Source of the DNA: Crotophaga sulcirostris
Taxonomy: Eukaryota > Chordata > Aves > Cuculiformes > Crotophagidae
DNA length: 64,000 nt
Direction of reading: 5' to 3'
NCBI GenBank assembly: GCA_013397455.1
Contig: VYZB01000214.1
Span: 90,731-154,730, forward strand
This document shows, piece by piece, positions 23,101 through 34,009 of the stretch. Numbering within the stretch: the stretch's first letter is position 1; every line of letters begins with the position of its first letter. The position numbers were made by a program, and so were the translations under genes. Under the pieces are notes generated by a model. It ran no database searches and was not told the DNA's origin. It was given only the letters and a program-made list of their open reading frames with translations.

Positions 23101-26100
23101 AATTAATTCATGAGCACAAGAATGGCTACAGCTGGTTGGGGGTTTGGGATGGCTGTTCTCACCACACTTCTCAAGTGCTGTTCATCAGCATGGGGATAAG
23201 CTGACAGATAAGCAAACGCAGTCAGTGGTGGTTTGATTTCAAAAATATTAAGGGGTATCTGCTGTTGGGCACTGAGTGGAGCCACCAATCAATTTTCTTT
23301 ACAGAGAGATGCCAGGATTCCTCTTCCTTTCAGATCTGTGTTTGCAAAAGGCAGAATTTTCCCAGTCAATGCATTTGGAAAGAAAACTTGTGGAGAAAGG
23401 ACTGACCAGAGCTCAGAGGTGCCATGGGGCCCTGTGTTCCCAGTGCCTGAGGCTGCTGGACAAGTGAATCCAGCTCCCCAGGACACAAGGACATCTCTTC
23501 TATCTGTGATTTCTCCCACCAATATCCCAAACACAGGACAAGTATCTAAAGCAGAAACAAATAAAGGAACTTCAGCGGGTTTTCTGAGTGTTACACTTGA
23601 AGGCCAGAATATTTTCAGGGATTCCAATGCCATTTTCTTTCCTAGATATTTTATAAAAAAACCCAAAACAAAACACAGTGGAAATTCTCAGATCACTGAG
23701 AGTGAGAGGTGAAATCCCTTCCCTTCAGCATGGGGCTTCCCCTCTTTGATGATGTCCTTGGGGAGCAAGTGGTGCCTGACCTGGCTTTGCCTCCCCTGGC
23801 CCCGTGCCCCTGTGCAGGGTGGTGCAGGGGCTGCTGGCCCCCTCCTTGCTCACCCAACCTCTCTGCAGTGTTCATACCCAGAGACAGGAGCTCCCTGGAT
23901 AGAAACTTAGCTTCACCAGCATCACAAGGAGAAGGAAACACAGTTCCTGCTTGGGCAAAGCTGGGAGCACCTGCCTGGCCAGGGAGGAAAGGGGATTGGC
24001 AGCACCCAGGTAATTACAACCCCCAGTTAAATCACTAATTTGTTCATACTGCCAGATAACCAGACAATGTGAAAGCTGCCTAGAAGGCAGTGTAAACCTT
24101 CCTGCTGGGCTGGACTTTCTGAGGCTTTATTGTCTTCTCTTTTTTCTGTTGTTCTGGTGCTTTATTGCTTTGGGAACGGGCCAGATCTCTTGTCTGTGTA
24201 GGGCTTCCACCCCTTGAAGTTTTCGCTTCCCGAGCACTGGGTTGGAGAGATCAACCAAAAAGAAAAATCAACTAAAAGCAGAGGTCACTGTTGTGCACCG
24301 GGGAGGGCTGGGGTTCAGCTGAGGCAGCAGCCAGGAATCTGCAGAACCTCCTGTCTGCAGTTGCCAGAAGCATCCCCGAGCTGATTTCTGTGCAGGGAGC
24401 ACAGGTGTGGCCACTGCCCTGCTTTCAGCTCCCTGACCCATCCCCTGTACCTGCTCCTTGCGCAGGGGATTCCATCCTCTGCTGCACCTCCAGCCTGGCA
24501 GCAGCAGGCCTGGTGCCCCCAGCATCACCTCTGGGAACAAGGAACCCCAGGAAAGCACCCTCACAACACGCTACCAGCAGTTTGCATAGCTTTAACTAAG
24601 CCAAGGCAAACCAGGAGACCAGAAGCAGCACAAAAGCAGCACAGAAAAGCCCTCAGGACCTGCATCCCCTTGCCATGCAGCCAGCTGCCAGCCTTGGCAT
24701 TTTCTGCTCCCTTCACACAAGGGCAAGAAAAGGAGAGGGAACCAACTTCACACAGAAGCCCCCCACATGCCTGACAGCCTCTCAGAGAGGTGCGAAGGCT
24801 TAGGCTGCTCCTATTTATTAGAAAAATACACTGAGAAAGCAGAAAGCTGAGAACTCACCCAAGGACACGCAGAGCTCCCAGGGGTCTGAGGCAGCAGAGC
24901 TGCTGGTCCCACAGCTTTACCTTCTTCCCTAAGACCCAGCACAAGGAGCGAGACAAACCCCAACACATCACTAGATATCCTACACCAACCTGAGCTGAGC
25001 ACAAAGCAGCTTCCCTCTCTGCGCATGGACTCAACGGGATCTTACAAAGGTGTGTGTCCGTCTCCTCCCTCCTTCTCCCCCCCCAAATCAGAGTGCATCA
25101 CTTTGATCCATCTCAGTAGGAACTGCTTTCTCCCTGCAGTCAGTGCCATTCTTGGTCCCATCTTCCAGACCATGGTGAAGTGGGGATGGCACAAGGATCA
25201 CAGGGCCCATAAGACTCAACTGTCTCCAACTCATCTGTCCACAAATAGTGCAGCCACACGAAATTTCCCCAGAAAGCTCTTTTCCAGGCTGGCCAGCAGA
25301 TGGGGGTGGAAGAGCAGCCAAGATCTGATCCACAGGGTACGGTGTCCCTCAGCCTGGCTGTGTCCTGGTGCTGCCAGGGCTCAGGTGGCACTGGCTGATG
25401 CCTTGGCTATGCTCAGGGCAGGGCAGAGGCAGGGGCTGCGTGGCTGGGAAGGAGGGAAAACACCCGAGAGCAGCAGGTCCCTCTCCCTAGGGTAGCGAGT
25501 GTAGGTAACAAACCCTAAAATAACTCCACCACCTGTCCCTGGGGTCTGCCTGTCCCCTGATAGTCCAGGGCAGGAAGACCTGTCCTCACCGTGGGTGTCC
25601 CCACTGCCTGCTGGAGAGGTTGAAGGGGACTGGAGAGCTGGTCCAACACCTCATTCTGCCTGCAGCACCACTGTGCAAGGAAACCATGCCACCAAGTGCA
25701 GCTCCTTGTGGGAAGAGAGCCCCAAGAGCCCATCAGGTGCCCCCACTTGTGTGTGTCTGGGTGCCATAACCTCCTAGAGCACACCCACCCCCTCCTTCCA
25801 GACCCACTCGTGTTCAGCCGAGACACGGCTGGCACAGAGAGGATGCGATTTGGAAGCCCCAGAAACAGCCTGGAGGTGCAGAGAGAAGGTCCTCAGCTCA
25901 AACAGTGCTGGTGGGTGAGCAACCATGCCGAATGCCCACCTGTCCTTCAGAACTGGCCAGTGGTGGATGGTGGATGGCAGGTGGGAGAGGCAAGGGGGAA
26001 CACCAGGAGGCTGCCCAGCAGAGCCAAGGGACACACGGGTTTCTGCGGGGTGCTGGTGCCTTCCAACCCAGCACTGGTGCCCAAGGCTTCCCCCACTGGG

Positions 26101-27015
26101 AACCAGGCAGCCAGCTCTGAGCACACCCCAAAGCCATCTGCTTTCATGCTCCAAAATAAAGAAACAGGAATGAACAATGAGCGACATTCAGTGCCCTGCC
26201 CTGAGCTTTGCTGTGTCAGGAGCTGTCATTATGTCGATGTGTAATTATAGCATTAATTACTGACCATAAAGCTCTAAAGAAAACAGACCCGAAATGAATA
26301 TAGCAGTGGTGCAAAGTCCTAAGAGATAACTCTGTGGCTGCTAAGGTAATGTCGAATGAGCTGCATTTTCTAGACCAGAACTGAATTTGCAATTAGCTCT
26401 CCTTGTTGCCTAAGTCCGACGAAAGCCCTTCCTGCATTTAACACCAAGAAGAGATGTCTCAGCTTCCATCAAACGACAGAGGCTCACAAAAAGCCAACTG
26501 GAGCAGAGCGGAGGGACCAGAATCCCAAATGTCTCTTTGGGCTGAGTGAGGCTCTTGTTTGAGTTTGGATTTGCCGCACACTCAATGTACATCCCCGAAC
26601 AAGCCACTTAATCTGACCCTGGCCCAAAGTTTAGCTGTCTGTCAAATGTTAGAAAAGGGCTTTGTGTCCCTCACAAGGGCTTGGAGGTTTAATTACCGGC
26701 TGTGCCAAGATGCCCTTAGGTGGAAACTGCGATGCAAATGCAAAGTATCATTATTAGAGCTTAGCAAATAACTCAAATGTTTTTCTGCAGCAACTCCCTC
26801 AAAAAGAAATTAGATTCCTTTCTGGTGTGTTTGGGCATCTTTCCAGACTCTCTTGTTGTGACACTAGCAAGTGAGCGAAGAATTAAGAATATTAAGGTAA
26901 TTCACCAGAAGTCAATGCCCAGCTCCTAAACCTGAGCCTTTGCACGGAGCCTTGCTCCCGCTGCAGCCCTCGTCCACATGCCCAAGCCTAGCACTGAGCA
27001 GGGCACGTGATGGGC
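23101..27015. other. Unique sequence, no gene recognised; CNE-like 3' part
   Basis: About 3.9 kb. The open frame at 23233-23712(+) (159 codons) lacks any motif. GC-rich to about 26140, then AT-rich with clustered homeodomain-like words (listed separately at 26221-26780). Confidence 0.5.
26221..26780. other. Candidate conserved non-coding element
   Basis: TAATTA occurs at 26242-26247, 26254-26259 and 26690-26695, and a perfect octamer ATGCAAAT, the POU-factor (Oct) site, at 26732-26739. The stretch is free of repeats and GC-poor beside GC-rich sequence. This is a pattern-based guess; conservation across birds was not tested. Confidence 0.25.
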
Positions 27016-27690
27016 ATCACAGCATCACAGCATCACAGTGTCACAGTATTACAAGGTTGGAAAGGACCTCTGAGATCATCGAGTCCAACCTATAACCCAA
27101 CACTAACACCAACCCAGCATCTAAACCCTGGCACTGAGTGCCTCAGCCAATCTCCTCTTAAACACCTCCAGGCTTGGCGACTCCACCACCTCCCTGGGCA
27201 GCGCATTCCAATGGCCAATCACCCTTTCAGGGAAGAACTTTTTCCTAACATCAAATCTAAACTTCCCCTGATGAAGCTTGAGTCCCTGTCCTCTAGTTCT
27301 GTCACTGGTCACCTGAGAGAAGAGACCAACCCCTGCCTGACTACAACCTCCTTTTAGGCAGTTGTAGAGAGCAATAAGGTCTCCCCTGAGCCTCCTCTTC
27401 TCCAGGCTAAACAGCCCCAGCTCCCTCAGTCGCTCCTCACAGGGCTTGTGCTCCAAACCCTTCACCATCTTCGTTGCCCTCCTCTGGACACACTCCAGTA
27501 TCCTGACACCTTTCCCAAACTGGGGGGCCCAGAACTGCACACAGGACTCAAGGTGAGGCCTGACCAGTGCCGAGTACAGGGGGACGATAACTTCTCTGCT
27601 CCTGCTGGCCACACTATTCTTGGTGCAGGCCAGGATGCCATTGGCCTTCTTGGCCACCTGGGCACACTGCTGGCTCATGTTGAGGTACCT
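27016..27690 (-). mobile_element. CR1 copy, type A, longest intact ORF2 tail
   Basis: Minus-strand copy with variable octamers (CATCACAG units then GTGTCACAGTATTAC on plus), a full UTR and about 560 bp of unbroken ORF2. It is 5'-truncated at about 27690, where the coding similarity stops just before NMSQQC. Diagnostic bases are CCAGGG, GCTGGG and TTAGTG. Apparently no frameshift or stop over the whole retained coding part, which makes it the best preserved copy here. Confidence 0.95.
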
Positions 27691-27720
27691 TGGGGAGCTG
27701 CACACATCAGCCAAGGCCAC
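27121..27720 (-). pseudogene. CR1 ORF2 C-terminal remnant, 199 codons open
   Basis: Open from an ATG in flanking DNA (27720) to the CR1 stop at 27121. The first dozen residues come from flank. Then [54 protein letters not shown] and the GLEHKPC...[15 protein letters not shown] block follow in order. This is the region downstream of the reverse-transcriptase catalytic motif; no endonuclease or FADD box remains. It is a retroelement relic, not a host gene. The upstream ATG is fortuitous. Confidence 0.88.
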
Positions 27721-28240
27721 CCTGCATCAGGTCCAATGTGGGACAGGCCCCACCTCAGGTAGCCTCAGGGCCTTGCTCAGCAAGGTGGGCATGAAAGAAT
27801 AGCAAGATGAGGGAGAGAGGCTTTGCTAAAAGCATTTCTGCAGGCAGCCACACATCCCAGTCCACTCATACTATGCAAATCCCAATGATTTAAGCCATTT
27901 CACACTCACCTCTGAAAAGTTTGAGATGAGCATTTGCACCATAAATTGTTTGGGCCGGCTGTTCTCCAGGGCTGAGCTGTTGCCATAAAGCTCCAAGAGT
28001 TTCTGGGGGTCTGACAAAACTTCCCAGCCCCCACTGTAACTACTCCATACCTTCCCCAGCCCTGCGTACCAGCAGCTGCTCAAGCCCCATCCAAGGATGC
28101 TCAGGAACGTCACCCCAGCACTGCCCTAAAGTTCTCATGTGAGTGGGTACAGTGCGGAGGGGATAATTTCAGTTAGCTTTGCAGAAAACATTTGTGTGAA
28201 ACTGGATGCTTTGTGAAACTCTCCCTTTGCTTTCAGAGCT

Positions 28241-28271
28241 GGGGGCAAGGGAGGAGGTGGGGGGGGGAGGG
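28241..28271 (+). other. Potential G-quadruplex motif
   Basis: G runs at 28241-28245, 28249-28251, 28259-28267 and 28269-28271 with loops of 3, 7 and 1 bases satisfy the G4 pattern. A T-rich run (28285-28299) follows. Confidence 0.55.
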
Positions 28272-29539
28272 AATTGGAAGAGCTTTTTATTTTTTTGGAT
28301 CTGAGCTGCACAGCTCTGGGGCAAGTGTGGTTCCACCAGTTGGAGCCAAAGGACGAGCCAGGAGCCGGCAGCTCCTGCTGGGCACCACACCCAGGCAGCT
28401 CCAGGGGACTGGGCCCAGGACACCAAAGTGGAGAGCCCAGGTGCCCGGGTAGGACCCTTGGGGTCAGCCGTGCAGCACTTGCATGGCACACATGGGCCAC
28501 CAGCACGATGGACATTGCCTTGTCGGGCGTTGGTGCTGGGGTGTGGATGCAAAGCAAGAAGTGCAACAGCAGGAAGGGAGCTGGACCCAACGCCTCCTGC
28601 ACGCTGAGTCCTTCTTGTCACCCCTGCTGGTGTCCAGCAGCTCCTCAAAACCCACATCCTTCCCCTGGGCTCTGATGTCCTCGGTGCCAGTGAGCCAGAA
28701 CACCCTGAAAGCCCCAGTCTTGTGACAGCATGTCCAGGTGAGGGTGCACTGCCCTCGGTGCCACCCACCACGAAGGTGTCCTCAGCCACCACAGCTCTCC
28801 TGCACCTGGTTACCAGCAAGACCCATAACGTGATTTATTCCATCTAGTTAACTTCTCCTTCCCTCTGCAGCTCGTTTCTGCACTAAGTCTGGACTCCACA
28901 GAATTTCCAACCCACTGATCTGGCAGCACAGCCTTTTCCTTCAGGACTTGCCTTTCCCTTTGCAGTGGGCAGCCCAGTTTGCTTCATTTCCCCCAAAAGG
29001 CACCAGCAACAGCCCCAGCACCAAAGCCAGCCAGGGCTACAATGCAACAACACTGAGCTCCTGTCCCAGTATGTACTGCTCTGAGAGTATTTGTTTGTTT
29101 GTGTTTTTGTTAAAACACCAGCAATTAGGAAAAGAGAATTTTTATTTAATTCGATTGTCCTCCTTTGTCTGGGCATTTCCCTTCCAGATGCCATCCTCCA
29201 AGGGTGCTTCAGCGCCAAAATATTCCAAATATTTGGACGTCCTCTCACAAAGCAGAAATTCAGAGAGAAATAAAGATGGACATTTTACACATGCAGCTGA
29301 GGACTCTGGCTGTGCCATTTGGGACTCCTTCGGTGTGATTTTTCAGCAGAACTGCACTTCCATCCCCTTGCTAAGAGCTCCATGCACCACTTTTCTCTTT
29401 GGTGTTCCCAGTGCATGCCTGGCCCTCCAGGTGCAGATGTCCTGGTGCCTGTGCTCCCAGCTGAGCCTTTACAAATCCCTCCTGGCCTGGGCACGTGGGC
29501 TCTAAAAAGATGTATCTGCCACGCAGACTGCAACGGTCT

Positions 29540-29770
29540 GAAAAAGTGAGAGCATTTATAATTTAAAAAACCTGCTGTAAATTAGTTAACAGCGCAAGCT
29601 CGCACCAAGGCCAAAGCTATTAACAGTCTGAAGCCATTCAGCCAAGCCACACTCAAGACAGGACAAGTCAAAAAAATAAAGCTAATAAAATACCCTTGAA
29701 ATAAAACACAGGTCATGTACTTGATCTGCATATTTATAAAAGTCTAGCCTAATCCAGCCAAACTTTCCTG
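29540..29770. other. AT-rich patch, candidate conserved non-coding element
   Basis: Repeat-free AT-rich block containing AATTAGTTAACAG (29580-29592, with the HNF1-like half-site GTTAAC), CTATTAACAG and TATTTATAAAAG. Its texture differs from the GC-rich flanks. No functional evidence. Confidence 0.2.
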
Positions 29771-29991
29771 AAAAAAAAGACCTCACTGGCCTTTGATCTT
29801 GCCCATGCTTTCTTGGGGAACGTCAGTTTGCCTTCAGCAAAGTCAGATGGGATTCAAATCCACCTTACAAGGAGTGGGATCTGCACTGGGTGGGGAGGTG
29901 GCCACGAGCTGTCTCTGCACAGCCACCACTGGCCACGCAGCCCAAACTGCAGCAGAACTTCTGGGAACACTCCTGGTGCCTTTTTTTTTTT

Positions 29992-30148
29992 GCCCAGGGA
30001 GGTGGTTGAGTCCCCATCCCTGGAGGGACTTACGGGGTGGGTAGATGGGGTGCCCAGGGATCTGATCTGGCTTAGTAAGTGGACAGGTATGGTTGGACTC
30101 GGTGACCTCAAAGGTCTTTTCCAACCAGAAAATTCTATTATTCTATGT
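29992..30148 (+). mobile_element. CR1 3' fragment after a T11 run
   Basis: Starts at GCCCAGGGAGGTGGTTGAGT (LPREVVES region), includes the UTR block GGTTGGACTCGGTGACCTCA and ends ATTCTATTATTCTATG. Eleven T residues (29981-29991) sit exactly at the 5' truncation point. Confidence 0.85.
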
Positions 30149-31984
30149 TTTTAGAGCAGCCACATTTTCCACCCTCACAACCCTCTCAGCTGAGGTCTGG
30201 GCTATTTTAGCACCTGCCAATCCAGCATTAAAATCCATGATCAGATGTTAGAAGACAAAAGCTCCCAGGCCCTCAGGGTCCAACTCAATCTGCAGAAGTC
30301 CAACCCAGAGCAAGACATGAGACTTTCTCTTGGCAGCCCATTTGCCCAGCACTGGATACTGAGGTTTCTGCAAAAATCCTATCTCTCACTTTAACTTTAG
30401 GGAATTCTCCTCACACCAGCCACAGGGGGAGTGAAGATGAAGAGCATCCCTGGGAGCATCGCTCTGGGATGAACATTGCAAGATGAAGGCCGTGATATTC
30501 CCTCAGGAAGCATGGGCAAGATCAAAGACCAGCGAGGTCTTTTTTTTTCAGGAAAGTTTGGCTGGATTGCCTCCTGCATTGGATTATCCCCCACTGCTGC
30601 TAGAACCATGCTCAGACAGTGCCACAAGGCTTGGTTTCCACACAAAGCTCTGCAGAGGTGTGGCTGGGAAGGTTGCCCCAGGTGAGGTGGTGCATGCCTC
30701 CTCCCTTGAGGAACAATGTGAGTTGTGAAACCCCTCCACGCCAGAGCACCGGGGTAGCTGTAAACACTGCAAGCTGTCAGCAAGCTCCCTCCCAGTAAAG
30801 CAAGGGATTTGGCAGGGCGGGTGTGAAAGAGCTGGGAGTTTAACAGCTTCACCCAGGCTGAAGGTTCCAGAGGAGGAACAGTCTCCAAGTCATCAGGGCT
30901 TGGAAGTATAAGAGGCTCCTCTGCAATAGTGGGGTCTGAGAGTTTCTCCATGTGTTTACAGATACAAATACTTGTGCGAACACAAGGGAAACCGCAGATA
31001 TTATCCACCAAAAAAATTGCCCAGGAAGTGGCTCTGGAGATTATCATCTTGACTACAGGGTAGTAGGAAAACATGGTTTCATGCCAACAGGATCGATGGT
31101 CTCAATGTGCTGAGGTCAAGCAGGGGGGAATAAAAATGAAGGAATGATTAAGACAAAAAATAATAATTATAATAAAACCTCTGGTCTAGACCGGGTCCTG
31201 CATGGAGTGGCTTAAACCCCTTCTCTACTTGCTGATCAGAAGTGTCACAGAGATCCATGAGAGCCAAACCAGTGGCACCAGGCCCTGGTCCTGCTTCCCA
31301 GTCTGGTCAGTGCACATCACCAGTGCAGAGCTGGTGGGACACCACCACCTGCTTGCTGTTGCCACCAGCCTGAGCCGCAGTGCCCAACCAGACCCTCCTC
31401 TCTTGCGTTCCTGCAGGAGCCAAGCCACACACGCCGCACGATAACTCCCAGAGGAGATCCCAAGGAACATCTCCTGTAGCAATGGTTGTCTGAAAGTCTT
31501 TGCAGCCCTGCAGGTAAGGTCTGTTGGCAGGACTCAGGTTCTGGCTCTGCTTCTGACTTTGTTAATCCCTCCCCTATCATCCAACGACCCCGTGTGAGTC
31601 AGCGTCCACACATACGATGATGAAAACAATCCTTCATCCCTCTGGCAAGTGCCTTGGCGCTCTGAGGCAGTAGATTGCACGCTGTCACCATGCAAATATG
31701 CAAGTTTCTTGCTCTCTTGGCTGCAAAGAGAACACAAAGTGATTAAGTAGCACTGACACTCAGAAATCAGAAGGTAAATCCAGGGTGATGAGTGTGCTCA
31801 CCAGGCTGCATGCACACTGATGCTCGCGGACATGAGGATATCCATGGGCTCTCTGGATGCGCAGCAGTGCAGCAGTCCAGTCCAGATCTATGCTCTGCTT
31901 TCTGATCTCTTCCACCCTTTCCTCTCGTCTTTCATTATCCGCTTTAATATATCATCCATTTTATTATATTAAATTGTGAGCTTT
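30149..31984. other. Unique sequence with the longest non-repeat open frame
   Basis: The minus strand is open for 225 codons at 30397-31074. It shows no domain, no repeated motif and no plausible homology. Within it, 30660-30715 on plus faintly resembles the CR1 CCCAGGGAGGTGGT block. A TAA/ATA-rich patch lies at 31153-31182. Confidence 0.4.
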
Positions 31985-32272
31985 CACAGTATCACAGTGT
32001 CACAGTATCACAAGGTTGGAAAGGACCTCTGAGATCATCAAGTCCAACCTATAACCCAACACCAACACCAACCCATCATCTAAACCATGGCACTNNNNNN
32101 NNNNNNNNNNNNNNNNNNNNNNNNNNNNNNNNNNNNNNNNNNNNNNNNNNNNNNNNNNNNNNNNNNNNNNNNNNNNNNNNTCCACCACCTCCCTGGGCAG
32201 CGCATTCCAATGGCCAATCACCCTTTCAGGGAAGAACTTTTTCCTAACATCAAGTCTAAACTTTCCCTGATG
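31985..32272 (-). mobile_element. CR1 fragment, type A, containing an assembly gap
   Basis: The tail octamers and UTR (plus 31985-32094) and the ORF2 part from the VVESP-coding region outward (32181-32272) flank an N run. Homologous copies have a similar amount of sequence between these anchors (about 85-90 bp), so the gap estimate is plausible. UTR bases are CCATGG, GATGGG and TTGGTG. Confidence 0.9.
32095..32180. other. Assembly gap (86 N)
   Basis: Run of N inside the type A CR1 copy. The interruption at a high-copy, high-identity repeat is typical of a short-read assembly break. Confidence 0.98.
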
Positions 32273-33963
32273 AGTCCCTTTAAGTCCCTCCATGTGCAGC
32301 CTAACCCACACCCATCCCTTAGTACCTGCTCAGAGCTGGGACTGGCGCATTGCAGAACAAAGCATCAGCTCCTGCTCTACTCACCAGGGAGGGAGGAGTA
32401 ACAGGGCATTGTCGTGAGGGAATCAGCCTTCTCACCTCCTCAAATCTGGCCGAAGACAGTGGTGACCCAGAGCCACTGGGGCAGGAGGGAGTTTTGGGCA
32501 GTGAAACCATCCATAGAAGGCTCAGGGCACCAGAATCTGTTTTGCAGAGCCAGGCTTCCCCCAGCGCCTTGGCCAGCCAAAGCAACAGTCAGGGGACCAT
32601 GGGACACTGCAGCCACCTACTCACCCTCCTCAGGCACGATGGCACCAGTGCTCTGGTACCTGGAGAGCATGTCAAGGGCAGGAAAGGTTAGCCATGGGCT
32701 GGAGGGCTGCAGTTCAGCCTTGCTGCCCAGCACCCTGCAAGGATAACCTAATGCACACATGGGGACTTCTGCAGCCAAAACAGGACTTTCAGCAGGCACT
32801 TTTTATGACCGCAGCAGCAGGCCAGAAGGAAAGCAGGGATTTGCCTGTAGTTACAGAAAGAGTTTGTGGAGAGGAAACAAGTCCAGTTTTTCTAAGTCCT
32901 TGATTAGGCTCCCAGTAAGGGGATGAGCAGCACTTCCTCTGCAAGCCGCAGAGATGCTCAGAGGCAGGAGATGACAGGACTCTCCCTCCAAGGTCAGGGA
33001 AAATGCTGGAGGGGGTGAACACCACCCCCTGCTTTCCCACCTCTCCTTATGGAGCACAGGGAGCCTTGGGCAGGGGGCTGCCCCACTGCATCCCCAGAAC
33101 CCTGCAAAGCCCCATCCTGAGTCATGGAAGGCTCCAGCCCAGCACATTATAGCAGGATGAATCACTCCCTGACCTCTGCCTTCTGCAGTGTTCGGTTTCT
33201 AATTTTACAGGCTGTATCAACGGGGTTATTGACTCCAGATGTCTGCAAAATGCAACTGCAGCACACAGAAACCCGCAAGGAAAGGAGCTGGTGGTGAAGA
33301 CCAGGGCACATGATTCATTTTTCATTAGCATACCCTGGCTCAGAAAGGAGAGGAAGGCTTCTCATCTCCCCTGCCTGCCTGGGGCTCTGCAGGAACAAGT
33401 GAGAAGCTGTCATCTCCACAGGCCATCTCACACGTCTCTTGATAACTGCTCCTTTCATGTCCTTTTTCTGAAAGCATCTTTCCCAAGTCAGCAGCTACAC
33501 AACTGCATCAGGCTCAGATGGGTCCCACCTGGGGCAGCTTTGGGAGATGCTGCAGCAATGTGGGTCCTGTGCAGCTTTGGTGCCTTGACCATTACACCAG
33601 CACTGCCATGGGATGAGCACTGGGCTGGAGCAGAGCTTTGGCTGTCCCAAACCAAACTCTCCAGCAGAGATCAGTCATGGCACGAGCTGGCCAGTGGTAG
33701 CAACACCTGACAGCCGTCTGCACCGGGCATCTGGTTTACATAAAATGCAGCTGGGTCTGAAAGAACAGGAGCACATTTGTCCCAGGAAGGCAAGAAGTAA
33801 AGAAAAAAAAGAAAAAGAATATCCAGACCTTGCCTAAACTTCAAACAGAAACCTGCTGGGTGACCTGCCTGCAATGGGGCCATCCCACCATGATAGGTAA
33901 TCCATGGCATCACCTGGGGATTCCTGAACACTGACATGGTGTTATCAGAGGCACTGGGGGGGC

Positions 33964-34009
33964 GAAAAGTATTTTTATTTTTCTTTTTTAAAAGACAAAA
34001 ATACCTTTC
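33964..34009. repeat. AT-rich inverted repeat
   Basis: Left arm GAAAAGTATTTTT (33964-33976) pairs with right arm AAAAATACCTTTC (33997-34009) at 12 of 13 positions around a 20-nt loop. No element body or target duplication is apparent. Confidence 0.5.

Larger units (their letters stand above)
27691..29991. other. Unique sequence, G-rich motif and AT-rich CNE-like patch
   Basis: No gene recognised. Holds the G4 motif at 28241-28271, a (GTTT)n-like run at 29091-29111, and the AT-rich patch 29540-29770. Open frames on minus at 28135-28819 overlap each other in two frames and are compositional. Confidence 0.45.

Noticed and set aside
23233..23712. 159-codon plus frame
   Set aside because: No domain, no start context of note, no partner exon; length is within what chance gives in this much sequence.
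30660..30715. Possible diverged CR1 (LPREVV-like block)
   Set aside because: Similarity is restricted to about 50 bp with several mismatches and no tail downstream.
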